Below are positions 26,317 through 35,906 of a stretch of 64,000 nt of DNA, one piece after another (within the stretch, counting starts at the first letter, position 1; every line of letters starts with the position of its first letter). The notes beneath the pieces are model-generated. The model did no database searches and had not been told where the DNA came from. It was given only the letters and a program-made list of their open reading frames with translations. Source of the stretch: Pedobacter alluvionis (GTDB lineage Bacteria > Bacteroidota > Bacteroidia > Sphingobacteriales > Sphingobacteriaceae); contig NZ_RCCK01000010.1 in the NCBI RefSeq assembly GCF_003664035.1, forward strand, positions 1,612,001 through 1,676,000. The letters are read 5' to 3'. A program made the position numbers and the translations under genes.

Positions 26317-27933
26317 TTAATTCGTTTTCTTTTTTGCAAACTCCATCGCAGCGGCGACAAATTTAACAAAAAGTGGGTGAGGATTAGCAACTGTTGATTT
26401 TAATTCTGGGTGAAACTGTCCGCCAACGAAAAATGGATGATTTTTTAGTTCCACAATTTCAACCAAATTGGTTTGCGGATTCATACCTGACGCAATCATT
26501 CCTGCATCTTCATATTGCTTTAAATAAGCATTATTAAATTCGTAACGGTGACGATGACGCTCATTGATATGCGATTTACCATAAATAGAAAAAGCTTTTG
26601 TTCCTTTTTTAATATCGCAAGGATAAGAGCCTAAACGCATTGTTCCACCTTTATTGGTTATTTTTTTCTGCTCTTCCATCATGTTAATGACCGGATTTGG
26701 CGAATTTTCTTCAATTTCTGTCGTGTGTGCATCTTTCAAACCTAAAACATTACGGCCAAATTCGATAACTGCACATTGCATACCCAGGCAAATCCCGAAG
26801 AAAGGGATATTGTTCTCACGAACATATTTGATGGCATCAATTTTACCCTCAATACCGCGGCTACCAAAACCCGGTGCAACTAAAACACCTTGTAAATGAC
26901 TCAATTTCTCTTTTACGTTATCCGGGAAAATACCTTCAGAGTGGATATATTCTACCCTGACTTTACATTCATTTTTCGAACCTGCGTGTACAAAAGATTC
27001 GATAATTGATTTATAAGCATCAGGTAATTCTACGTATTTACCAATCAAACCGATTTTTACTTCGGCAGTCGGGTTTTTTAAACGGCCAAGGAAATCTTTC
27101 CAGCTTTCCATATCCGGATCGTTCTTGGTAGGCAGTTTTAATTTCGATAAAACAGTTTTATCCAATTGCTCTTTTAACATCAACAATGGCACATCATAAA
27201 TAGTAGATGCATCCATCGATTCGACTACCGCATTGATGTTAACGTTACAAAATAATGCAATTTTTTTTCTGATATCAGCGCTGATGTGGTGTTCTGTTCT
27301 GCAAACCAATATATCTGGCTGTATTCCGTATTCCAATAAGGCTTTAACCGAGTGTTGTGTTGGTTTGGTTTTTAATTCACCGGCAGCAGCTAAATAAGGA
27401 ACCAGGGTTAAGTGAATAACAATTGCATTGGAGCTGCCTTCTTCCCACTTAAACTGACGAACAGCTTCGATAAATGGCAGAGATTCAATATCACCAACGG
27501 TACCACCAAGTTCGGTAATTACAATGTCGTATTCTCCGCTATCTCCCAAAATGCGCATGTTACGTTTAATCTCGTCGGTAATATGTGGAACAACCTGCAC
27601 CGTTTTGCCTAAATATTCGCCTTTACGCTCTTTACTAATTACGTTTTGGTAAATGCGGCCAGTAGTAATGTTATTTGCCTGAGAAGTTGGAACGTTAAGG
27701 AAACGCTCATAATGACCAAGATCCAAGTCGGTTTCAGCACCATCTTCAGTTACAAAACATTCGCCATGTTCGTATGGGTTTAATGTTCCTGGATCGATAT
27801 TAATGTACGGATCGAATTTTTGAATGGTTACACGGTAGCCACGTGCCTGTAAAAGTTTAGCTAAAGATGCGGAAATGATGCCCTTACCTAAAGAGGAAGT
27901 TACACCGCCCGTAACAAAAATATACTTTGTCAT
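26317..27933 (-). CDS. pyrG: CTP synthase
   Basis: A 538-residue CTP synthase, the usual length. The N-terminal amidoligase domain shows the P-loop [39 protein letters not shown] and [15 protein letters not shown]. The C-terminal class I glutamine amidotransferase has the nucleophile Cys in FFGICLGMQ and the His/Glu pair in QFHPELKS. It makes CTP from UTP, ATP and glutamine in the cytoplasm. It is first in the pyrG-yidC unit. A TACCTTTG promoter box lies 64 bases upstream of its start. No truncation or missing residue is seen. Confidence 0.98.
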   Translation of the reverse strand: MTKYIFVTGGVTSSLGKGIISASLAKLLQARGYRVTIQKFDPYINIDPGTLNPYEHGECFVTEDGAETDLDLGHYERFLNVPTSQANNITTGRIYQNVISKERKGEYLGKTVQVVPHITDEIKRNMRILGDSGEYDIVITELGGTVGDIESLPFIEAVRQFKWEEGSSNAIVIHLTLVPYLAAAGELKTKPTQHSVKALLEYGIQPDILVCRTEHHISADIRKKIALFCNVNINAVVESMDASTIYDVPLLMLKEQLDKTVLSKLKLPTKNDPDMESWKDFLGRLKNPTAEVKIGLIGKYVELPDAYKSIIESFVHAGSKNECKVRVEYIHSEGIFPDNVKEKLSHLQGVLVAPGFGSRGIEGKIDAIKYVRENNIPFFGICLGMQCAVIEFGRNVLGLKDAHTTEIEENSPNPVINMMEEQKKITNKGGTMRLGSYPCDIKKGTKAFSIYGKSHINERHRHRYEFNNAYLKQYEDAGMIASGMNPQTNLVEIVELKNHPFFVGGQFHPELKSTVANPHPLFVKFVAAAMEFAKKKTN

Positions 27934-27996
27934 GATTGATAATTTGTGGAATTAACCAAGCTTTTTAAGCCTGTTTAATTGTTTTTGTACGGGATA

Positions 27997-28004
27997 CAAA
28001 GGTA
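27997..28004 (-). promoter_or_regulatory. -7 promoter box of pyrG
   Basis: On the minus strand this reads TACCTTTG, an exact TAnnTTTG match. It lies about 64 bases before the pyrG start. No clear TTTG is seen at the usual -33 spacing. Confidence 0.5.
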
Positions 28005-28092
28005 CAAAAAATTATCACTCGATTGGGTTTTGTATGAATATTTTTTATTGGATTTATGTGGTTGATATTGAATATTTTAGGCGAGATGCCTC

Positions 28093-28854
28093 TTAAAGTA
28101 TCAGCGTATAAAGTTCTTTTTTAATATCTGCTATCTTTCTGGGATTCTTTTTATCATCATAACGCGTGTAAAGGTCGACCATTTTTTTGAAATCTTTTTC
28201 CGTATCGGTTCTCTTTCCCTTTGCCGGAGGTGCGATGTTTAAAATCGGAACATTTTTCGCTTCAACCTTGATAGCAAACCAGGTGGTGTTGTAACGAGGT
28301 ATGGCCAAACCCAATATCATTCCCGGTAAACCGGTAAATCCCTCCGGGCCACCTTTTAATAAAATCTCATCAGTATAAAAGGCCACTACAGTAACAGAAT
28401 CGTTTATTACGGTTGTCGCCTTACGGCATTCGTAACCAGCAATTTGGCGTACATCATGCATAATTTTCCATTGGAGACGGGGAATAGTGTCTTTTAAAAT
28501 AAAATCCTCGCCATTTATTGGCTTTCTGATTACCCTTGCTTTTTTGCTGAAATCTGTATACATTTCATTGGTATTCTCACCAGCAATAAAGAAGAAATTA
28601 TTATCGTTTAAGGTTTCCTTCGGTTTAACCTTATAAATGGAGCTACTATCGTTAAAACTATAATTCCAGCTGGAAGTCCTGTACTTGCTCATTTTATCTT
28701 TGGCATCGTCTGACATCCAATCGTTTTCTGCCAATTGCTGCTTTTGGTTGATCTTTTTTTCAAATGTTATTTTAGCACTTCTGATGAAAACAGCTTGTGC
28801 CCTGATTATGGTAACTGCAAAAAATAAAATTATGCTTAATCCTAAATATTTCAT
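28093..28854 (-). CDS. GLPGLI family secreted protein
   Basis: A 253-residue exported protein of the Bacteroidota-specific GLPGLI family. It has a signal peptide (MKYLGLSIILFFAVTIIRAQ) and a variant of the name motif, FTGLPGMILGLAIP, near residue 178. The C-terminal region is charged. The function of the family is not established; it is often found beside outer-membrane receptors, as here. Its start is only 6 bases after the stop of the upstream outer-membrane barrel gene, so the two form an operon and likely work together at the cell envelope. A Thr/Lys-rich mature region and no catalytic motif are seen. Confidence 0.88.
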   Translation of the reverse strand: MKYLGLSIILFFAVTIIRAQAVFIRSAKITFEKKINQKQQLAENDWMSDDAKDKMSKYRTSSWNYSFNDSSSIYKVKPKETLNDNNFFFIAGENTNEMYTDFSKKARVIRKPINGEDFILKDTIPRLQWKIMHDVRQIAGYECRKATTVINDSVTVVAFYTDEILLKGGPEGFTGLPGMILGLAIPRYNTTWFAIKVEAKNVPILNIAPPAKGKRTDTEKDFKKMVDLYTRYDDKKNPRKIADIKKELYTLIL

Positions 28855-28860
28855 CTGATG

Positions 28861-31636
28861 TTATTTTTTGTCTTGTTTAACAAAGTTTCCGGTTAAATTA
28901 TAGGTGACACCGATCAGGACATACCTTGGAATAAAACTGTTGGTGTTCTCACTAATACTGTTGCCGCCAACATATCGATTGTAACCGATTCTTTCAGCTA
29001 AAATATCTGAAATCGCTACTTTTAATTCCAGTTCCTGGGCTTTAAGCATCTTCTTTGATAAATAGGCATTCCAGATGGCAACATTTACCGGCTTGCTGAA
29101 CGAAGCGTTGGCAGGCTGGTATGATAATGATATTGAGGTATTGAATTCGGTATTGTATGGCAGTTCTATCGTACCGGAGATTTCGTGGTTATGGTAAAAG
29201 TTTTTACCATTATTTATGGAGCCGATGGATGAGCGGCTGTTTGAAAAGGTAAAGGACGGATCGTACTGAATTTGAAATTTATCGCTGTAATAACTGAAAC
29301 GAGGGCGTAAACTGATACTGTTGTTTACATTTTCATTCAGTTTATTGTTTAAAATAGAAACCGAGTTTGAATGGTTATAACTGGCATTTAAGCCCGTACT
29401 AAAATTAATTTTGCTGAAACTTTTATTAAAACTTGCACCGGCGTAAAAATTGTTATTGCCATTCAGATTGATGTAACTACTTGTCGTTTTGTTTACCTCA
29501 TCTACTGTACTCGTACTCGCTACTGCATTTTTGGTAAAACTGTAGCCCATACACATATGCGTACATTTGCGATTTTTGCTGGTAGGTGTTTAAATTAAAG
29601 CCAAAATTATTGTTGAATGATGGTTTTAAATTTGGATTACCTTTTATTTCGTAAAGTGGATTGTTTATTTGCCTGATGGGTTGTAGTTGATCTAAGCTGG
29701 GCTGTCGCGTATTTCCGTTATAGTTTAAGGATGCACTTGTATTTTTACCGAGTTTATAGTTAAGGTTACTCTGTGGTGCCCAGTTTAAGTAATTTCGGTT
29801 AAATTTGTTGCTGCGGTCTAAATCATTCAGCTCGAATGTTGTTTGTGTAGCCTCTGCACCGCTAGATAAAGTAAATTTCTTCGCCCGATATTGTAATACC
29901 ACCTTGCCTATATTCGAAAAATTATTAAAATCGAAATTATTACTTAGCGAATCGATCCGTTTATTATTTAATGACTTATCGAAAACCAGTTTATGGCTAT
30001 TGGAGTTTACCGTTTTAAAGCTATAGGCGGTTTGCAAGGATAATTGTTTGTTCAGCGGTTCAGTATACGATATTCTTGCACCAAGTGAAGTTTCCTTGCC
30101 CGAGTTATCATTGAGGAAGTCCTGAGTGATCGGCGGCCCTTTAGGTACGCCGTTGTCATCATAATAATTGGTGACACTTTTACTGTTGCCGAGACTGGTG
30201 CCGTTTTTGGTTTCTGGTTGTAAATCGATAGACAGTGTCCTTCCTTTTTTGGCAAACTTTTTCGAATAATTGATATTGCCGTTAAACAGATTGTCAACTC
30301 CGTTGCTATTGTTTGTTTGATCACTGTTGTTTACAAAAAATCCTGCTCCGTTTTTGGTTTCGTTAGTGCTTTTGTATTCATTACTGTTTTTGTTTTTGCT
30401 CGCAGCAAATGATATCTTTAATGTAGACAGCGAGTCTATCTTAACATCAACGCCTCCTTTTAAACTCTGTCCCGAACTCTTAGTTTCGCTGTTTGCACTG
30501 CTGGAACTAAAGAAATTTGTTCCATTTGGCAATAGTGACTGGTTTTTAGAAGTCGTTCTATCTATAACATCCCGATTGTTGCCTTTATAATTGAGTTTCA
30601 GACCTACTTTATTTTCATTCCATTTATCGGAGAAATGTGCGCCATAACTGGTGATATCAGGCAAGCCGTCTGTTGGCGAGAAACCATCATCATCTCGATT
30701 GCCGTACATAATCATAACGGTACTGCCATCATCGCCAACTTCAATTACATCATAATCATTTCCTTTTAATCTGCTCATGGCTTCACTTGCTTTCGAATCC
30801 TGGTTGGTATTAGAGTTAAATCCAAAGACTGCAGCTTTTAATTTACTTTTGTAGATACCAGCCATGCCCCCAACGTTTTTAAAATGATTTAAATCACTGT
30901 TGGCATCCAGCGTGCTCAGATAGCCATTTTTAGCATTCTCCTTGAGTTTAATATTCATCACCTTCTCTTTGGCATCACCCTCTTTTATTCCCGATAATTC
31001 TTCCTCTTTGGTTTTTTTGTCGTAAACCTGAACTTCACTAACTGCATTAGCCTTTAGGTATTTCTGGGCCAGAAGCGGATCATCGCCAAAAAATTCTTCT
31101 CCATCAACCAAAAGAGTATTTACATCTTTTCCACCTGCTTTTATTGCACCATCTTTATCTACTTCAATTCCAGGTAATCGCCTTAACAGATCCTGCAGGT
31201 TGGCATGTGGCTTAACTGCAAAGCTATCTGCCTGGTAGGTTATCGTGTCGCCTTTCATGCTGATGGCCTGTTTTTGTGCCTTGATTGTCACCTCATTCAA
31301 AAGTGTGGCTTTGCTATCCATTGCAATATTACCCAGGTTAAATTTAGATGAATCTGACAACTGGATGTCTCTTATATAATCGGCCATTTTAGGAAAGGTG
31401 ATGACTAAAGTATAACTGCCTTTTTTTAGGTTAGCTAATTCGAATTCACCGTTGGCTTTGGTCCGCGTATCCGTAACTAGGATAGAATCTTTGCTTGATA
31501 CCAGCAGGATAGAACTGTTTTGTAATTTTTTCTTCTCAACCGTATCAACAACGACGCCTTTTATGCTTGCTTTTTGTGCGAGTGCTGGAAAAAATAGTAG
31601 TGAAAAAATAAAAACCGGGAAGAGTTGCTTGAGCAT
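28861..31636 (-). pseudogene. Outer-membrane beta-barrel receptor, interrupted by a frameshift
   Basis: One gene seems to be split. The 5' part (start 31636) encodes 712 residues: a signal peptide, a carboxypeptidase-like domain (about 20-110), a plug-like region with LPGIEVDKDGAIKAGG and VDGEEFFGDDPLL, and most of the barrel. It leaves frame near 29545 and stops at 29498. The following frame (28861-29556) continues the barrel, with GYSFTKNAV joining naturally to TYQQKSQMYAYVYG. Removing one G from a GGG run near 29546-29548 would restore one protein of about 924 residues. The family (OMP_b-brl_3-like) usually pairs with GLPGLI genes, as here. Both a true null allele and a sequencing error fit. 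I cannot tell which. Confidence 0.85.
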
Positions 31637-31780
31637 GTATGTTTTAGAGAAACGTTAAATAATCTGTGTTTGGTTATGTGCTCTAAAATACAACTATTTA
31701 TTTAGTTTATGAATAAATGTTAAAATATTTTTTTATGGTGGAAAGAGGAGGGAAAGCTTAATGTACAGAATGATGGCATT

Positions 31781-32257
31781 TTATTTCCCTGCTGCCAAAA
31801 TCAATTTTTTGATGAGTACAATCTGTCCTAAATGATAATAACTGTGTTCAATTACAGCTTCTATATTCCGCAGGTGAGTGCCATACTTTTCTGTTACAAA
31901 TATCTCGTCTAACTTTTCATCTGGCATTTTTTCTACTGTGATAGCAAAAACTGAAGCATTTGTCAAAAAATCATTGACTAGTTTTTTCCAGTCTGCTTCT
32001 GAATATATAGGTGGAAGATTATAACTGTACTGGTCTTTAATTTCTAAAGGTCCACCATTAAATACATGTAAAAGTCCAAGCAGATAATAATTAATATGAT
32101 AGGTTAGGGCAGCAATGGTATTTAAATTTTCTACCTGATGGATGGCCTGTTGCCAGGTAATTTCTTCTAACTGATCTCTATAATTGGTATTAGCTATCCA
32201 ATAACCATTTAAAAAAATCTCTCTTAAGCGATTTGCTATAAAATCAGATTTTTTCAT
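31781..32257 (-). CDS. DinB-like four-helix-bundle protein
   Basis: A 158-residue protein with the layout of the DinB/DUF1572 four-helix bundle. Candidate metal ligands are the His in ALTYHINYYLLGLL (about 54) and the HSYYHLGQIVLIKK near the C-terminus, the usual HxxxH/Q set. Members include bacillithiol or mycothiol-dependent transferases and damage-inducible proteins of unknown role. It is a single gene 24 bases after a lipoprotein gene on the same strand, which may be chance. It is near the expected length for the family. Function not predicted further. Confidence 0.75.
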   Translation of the reverse strand: MKKSDFIANRLREIFLNGYWIANTNYRDQLEEITWQQAIHQVENLNTIAALTYHINYYLLGLLHVFNGGPLEIKDQYSYNLPPIYSEADWKKLVNDFLTNASVFAITVEKMPDEKLDEIFVTEKYGTHLRNIEAVIEHSYYHLGQIVLIKKLILAAGK

Positions 32258-32281
32258 CGATAAACTTTTAAATAGTTTTGA

Positions 32282-32824
32282 TTAACAACAATTATAATAA
32301 ATTTTCACCTTCTGCTCTTTTTCGCTCCAGGCAATATAAATGTTGTTCTCTTTTCCTAAACGGTATTTAAAGCCATTTAAACCTGATTTTTTTAGTTCCT
32401 CATAAAGGGCCTTATCCGGTGTGTATTTATCCGCCTTATCTTCGGGCATTACTGCTGGCTCCAGAAAATTATCATCGCTGAAAAAGTCGTCTGCAATGGT
32501 TTTTAGGAAAATAACCTGGTCTTTCTCTTTCGAAAGGTCAACGTTAGGGTCGGTATTGTTAACCAGTTCTGTTCCCTTTATTTTAGCATTGTAAATCTCT
32601 TTTCCATCAGCATTTTTGATCGTGAAATTTAATACCATTTCCTCTGGTTTTCTGCCGGTAAGTTCTATCCTAAAAGTGTCCAAACGTTTTAAATCAGAAA
32701 AAGATTTAGCCAGACTTTGGTTCACATTTTTAAACTCAATGGCATTGGTCTCTTTTTTGCCATTCGAATTACAGGCAACAAGCGCTAAAAGACAGATAGC
32801 AAGGAAGAGCGGTATATTTCTCAT
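32282..32824 (-). CDS. Hypothetical lipoprotein
   Basis: A 180-residue protein with a lipoprotein signal: MRNIPLFLAICLLALVAC, Cys at about 18, followed by NSNGKK. It would be lipid-anchored at the cell envelope. The mature part is Lys/Asp-rich with no recognised domain and ends in YYNCC. It is 24 bases upstream of the DinB-like gene in the same direction, so the two may be cotranscribed. I do not recognise the family. Codon use matches the neighbours. Confidence 0.72.
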   Translation of the reverse strand: MRNIPLFLAICLLALVACNSNGKKETNAIEFKNVNQSLAKSFSDLKRLDTFRIELTGRKPEEMVLNFTIKNADGKEIYNAKIKGTELVNNTDPNVDLSKEKDQVIFLKTIADDFFSDDNFLEPAVMPEDKADKYTPDKALYEELKKSGLNGFKYRLGKENNIYIAWSEKEQKVKIYYNCC

Positions 32825-33033
32825 ATTTCAAAACTACAAATTTTATCAGGTGGTTTAAAATTAAAAGGAGTAGCCACCCGATAACCACAATTGAAAATCG
32901 AAATATCAATCAGGCAATTTGTTTAAATTATTCTGAACATTAAAATAATTTCCCTAGCCTAACGGTAATGAATAGTATGTTTCGTTACAGGTAAACTAAA
33001 ACACGAAAATTTTGGCGATACCATTAAATATTA

Positions 33034-33082
33034 TTGGATTAGATCATTTTGTTATTATATTTGTGTAACTGATTACGTAATC
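33034..33082 (+). promoter_or_regulatory. Promoter and 12-bp palindrome upstream of the MarR-GNAT gene
   Basis: ATTG at 33033-33036, 19 bases, then TATATTTG at 33056-33063 fits the Bacteroidota promoter form. GATTACGTAATC at 33071-33082 is a perfect palindrome over the expected start point and ends 9 bases before the ATG. It is a natural site for autorepression by the MarR-type protein encoded next. Confidence 0.7.
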
Positions 33083-33091
33083 TATTTTGTT

Positions 33092-34045
33092 ATGAATTTT
33101 TTTGAAGAAGTAGGTAAAGTAGCCATTGGCAGCAGGTTAAGAATTTTGACCGATAAGGTGACTGAAGATGCAGCACAAATTTATAAGTTGTATCATATTG
33201 ATATGCAGCCCAAGTGGTTTCCTGTATTTTATGCTTTAGTCCGGGAAAAAGAAAAAACAATTACCAAACTGGCTAGAGATATTGGCCATTCTCATCCATC
33301 TGTAAGCAAAATTATCAGTGAGATGCTGAAAAAAGGTTATGTCAAAGAAAGTAAAGACAAAGCTGACGGGCGTAGAAATGTAGTGAGCCTTTCAAAAAAA
33401 GGAGTGGAGATCTCTAAAGAAATAAAAGATCAGATCATTGATGTAAATGCCGCTATTGAAGAGATCTCGGCACAAGCGCAGCATAAACTTTGGGAAGCAA
33501 TAGGCGAATGGGAATTTTTACTGGAGCAAAAAACTTTATTAAGAAGGGTAATCGAAAAGAAAAAGGAAAGAGATAGTTTAAAGGTTGAAATTGTAGATTA
33601 CCTGCCCGAATACCAGGAAATATTCAGGTCGCTGAATGTAGAATGGATTTCAACGTATTTTACCATGGAAGAATCTGATTATAAAGCTTTGGATGATCCT
33701 CAGGGTTATATTTTAGATAAAGGAGGTTTTATTCTTGTTGCGCTTTACGAAGGCGAACCCTTGGGCGTTTGTGCGCTGATTAAGATGAATGATGAAGAAT
33801 ATGATTTTGAACTGGCCAAAATGGCCGTATCGCCAAAAGCCCAGGGAAAAAATGTTGGGTTTTTACTGGCGAATGCCATTGTTGAAAAAGCTAGGTCATT
33901 AGGTGCCTCTAAAATTTATTTAGAAAGCAATACCATTTTAAAACCGGCCATAAATCTTTATCACAAATTGGGTTTTAAAAAAGTGGCAGGTAAGCCTACT
34001 CCTTATGCACGATGTAATATTCAGATGGAGCTGGCGGTAAAATAG
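33092..34045 (+). CDS. MarR-type regulator fused to a GNAT acetyltransferase
   Basis: A 317-residue two-domain protein. Residues about 1-150 are a MarR winged helix, with LARDIGHSHPSVSKIISEML as the recognition helix region and KADGRRNVVSLSKKG as the wing. Residues about 160-315 are a GNAT acetyltransferase. Its acetyl-CoA loop is MAVSPKAQGKNVGFLLANA, and its end is the typical NLYHKLGFKKV. Such fusions combine DNA binding with modification of a small molecule or protein. A perfect palindrome over its own promoter suggests autoregulation. No resistance or transport gene is adjacent, so the effector is unknown. Confidence 0.92.
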   Translation: MNFFEEVGKVAIGSRLRILTDKVTEDAAQIYKLYHIDMQPKWFPVFYALVREKEKTITKLARDIGHSHPSVSKIISEMLKKGYVKESKDKADGRRNVVSLSKKGVEISKEIKDQIIDVNAAIEEISAQAQHKLWEAIGEWEFLLEQKTLLRRVIEKKKERDSLKVEIVDYLPEYQEIFRSLNVEWISTYFTMEESDYKALDDPQGYILDKGGFILVALYEGEPLGVCALIKMNDEEYDFELAKMAVSPKAQGKNVGFLLANAIVEKARSLGASKIYLESNTILKPAINLYHKLGFKKVAGKPTPYARCNIQMELAVK

Positions 34046-34161
34046 TCTGAAGTCGGTAGTCCGAAGAAGATTGATCTCAAGTCATTAGCATTTGGCCGTG
34101 AACCATCAAACTATCAACCATGAACCAACCAATAAACTAATGACTAATGAACATCAAAACC

Positions 34162-34950
34162 TTAGTCGTGCTTCAGCGCCTCCAATAAATTGTTTAATTT
34201 CAATAAATCTTCAGGGGTATCAATAGCAACAGTTTCAAGGTCGGTAACTTTGGTTTGGATATAAAAACCATTTTCAATCCAGCGCAGCTGTTCCAGACTT
34301 TCGGCAATCTCTAATGAGGATGGAGGAAGTTTGGTTATGGCTTTTAACGACTCCGTGCGGTAACCGTAAATCCCGATGTGTTTATAAAACTGGTGTTTCT
34401 CTGCCCATACACCCGGTTCACCATTTCTGATAAAAGGAATTGGACTGCGACTAAAATATATCGCCCGGCCATTTACATCAATCACCACTTTAGGGCTATT
34501 GGGATTGTATACACTTTCCTGACTTTGAATAGATTTGATTAATGTTGCTAACTGTACTTTTTCTTCAATAAAACAGCTTGCCAATAAATCGATCTGGGCA
34601 GGTTCGATAAAAGGTTCATCGCCCTGGATATTGATCACGATATCGTATCCCGTTAAAGTTTCAATCACTTCTGCGCACCTGTCCGTTCCACTTTGGTGAT
34701 TAGAGGAGGTAAAGATAAATTCTCCGCCAAACCTGGTCACTTCATCTGCAATCCGTACATCATCGGTGGCAATTACTACTTTTGATAAGCTTTCGGCTTT
34801 CGATGCTTGCTCATAAACCCTCTGGATCATGGTTTTTCCGGCAATATCCACTAAAGGTTTTCCCGGAAAGCGGGTAGAGGCATATCGCGCCGGAATAATG
34901 CCTATAACCCCTAAATCCCCACGTGGGGACTTTAAATTTTTACCGATCAT
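34162..34950 (-). CDS. kdsB: 3-deoxy-manno-octulosonate cytidylyltransferase (CMP-KDO synthetase)
   Basis: A 262-residue KdsB that activates KDO with CTP for lipopolysaccharide inner core. Motifs are IIPARYASTRFPGKPL, the substrate loops TDRCAEVIE and NIQGDEPFI, and SRSPIPFIR. The first 15 residues (MIGKNLKSPRGDLGV) precede the point where the family normally starts. That stretch is encoded by a palindromic GTCCCCACGTGGGGA segment typical of Bacteroidota intergenic repeats. There is no other ATG, so the extension appears real. It is the last gene of the unit trpS, deoxynucleoside kinase, small membrane protein, kdsB; its start overlaps the preceding gene by 4 bases. Confidence 0.95.
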   Translation of the reverse strand: MIGKNLKSPRGDLGVIGIIPARYASTRFPGKPLVDIAGKTMIQRVYEQASKAESLSKVVIATDDVRIADEVTRFGGEFIFTSSNHQSGTDRCAEVIETLTGYDIVINIQGDEPFIEPAQIDLLASCFIEEKVQLATLIKSIQSQESVYNPNSPKVVIDVNGRAIYFSRSPIPFIRNGEPGVWAEKHQFYKHIGIYGYRTESLKAITKLPPSSLEIAESLEQLRWIENGFYIQTKVTDLETVAIDTPEDLLKLNNLLEALKHD

Positions 34951-35150
34951 ATATTGTTGCGATAGAATTGATAAAAAACAAATATAAAGATCAATGCAAT
35001 AATAATAAAAGATACAGGATGAGCGAAATTAAATGTCCAGCCCAGCAATTTTACACGCTTTGGAACAATTAACCTGGAGTCTTTTTTGTTGAAATAAAAA
35101 GTACCCCATTTCCAATTTTCTGGATTTTCATGCTCGAAATCTTTTTGCAT
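34947..35150 (-). CDS. Small single-pass membrane protein
   Basis: A 67-residue protein. The N-terminal half is charged (EHENPENWKWGTFYFNKKD) and includes IVPKRVKLLGWTFNFAHP. One hydrophobic helix follows (SFIIIALIFIFVFYQFY), so it is probably anchored with the N-terminus in the cytoplasm. It resembles small DUF5808-like membrane proteins, but that match is from memory and weak. It overlaps kdsB by 4 bases and follows the kinase gene by 63 bases. The tight link suggests cotranscription rather than shared function. Confidence 0.7.
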   Translation of the reverse strand: MQKDFEHENPENWKWGTFYFNKKDSRLIVPKRVKLLGWTFNFAHPVSFIIIALIFIFVFYQFYRNNI

Positions 35151-35213
35151 ATTTATCGCATTAAATATTTAAACCATTTATTATGAATGCAACTCCCCTT
35201 TAGGGACTGGGTG

Positions 35214-35828
35214 TTAAAACAGTCCGTTAATCTCTGCCTCTATAGATTGGATTACCGTTCCTAAATCTTCGGGATTATTGGTGAAATCTAATTTGTCTTT
35301 ATCTAAAATTAATAATTTCCCGAGTTTATACCCCTTAATCCAGGCCTCGTATTTTTCGTTTAGTTTAGAAAGGTAATCGATACGGATACCTGCTTCGTAT
35401 TCACGGCCACGGCGCTGAATATTGTTAACCAAGGTAGGTACCGATGCACGCAGGTAAACCAATAAATCTGGTGGTTTAATAAAAGAGGTAATATTATCAA
35501 AAATAGCCCTGTAATTATCATGATCGCGGGTGGTCATTAAGGCCATATCGTGGAGGTTCTCTGCAAAAATATGTGCATCCTCGTAAATGGTCCTGTCCTG
35601 GATTACATTACGTTTATTGACTTCAATATCAGTGATTTGCTGAAAACGGCTGTTCAGGAAATAAATCTGAAGATTAAAGCTCCAACGTTTCATGTCGCTG
35701 TAAAAATCTTCCAGGTAAGGGTTATTGTCCACAGCCTCATATAAAGCTTCCCATCCATAATTCTTAGCCAATAAACCTGTTAAGGTAGTTTTACCGGCAC
35801 CTATATTTCCTACAATTGCTATGTGCAT
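35214..35828 (-). CDS. Deoxynucleoside kinase
   Basis: A 204-residue P-loop kinase of the deoxynucleoside kinase (dGK/dCK) family, which phosphorylates deoxynucleosides for salvage. The P-loop is GNIGAGKTTLTGLLAK at residues 7-22. DRTIYEDAHIFAENL carries the conserved Arg and Glu, YLRASVPTLVNNIQRRGRE the ERS-like segment, and the LID follows. The length matches the family. The specific nucleoside cannot be read. It lies downstream of trpS (78-base gap with a small repeat) and upstream of the small membrane protein and kdsB. Confidence 0.9.
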   Translation of the reverse strand: MHIAIVGNIGAGKTTLTGLLAKNYGWEALYEAVDNNPYLEDFYSDMKRWSFNLQIYFLNSRFQQITDIEVNKRNVIQDRTIYEDAHIFAENLHDMALMTTRDHDNYRAIFDNITSFIKPPDLLVYLRASVPTLVNNIQRRGREYEAGIRIDYLSKLNEKYEAWIKGYKLGKLLILDKDKLDFTNNPEDLGTVIQSIEAEINGLF

Positions 35829-35906
35829 ATTTTTTTGCGTTTTGCGGTGAGCGTTTTGCGTAAGGCGATTATAGCGCCAACCGCCAGCCGCTTACCGCAA
35901 TATTAA

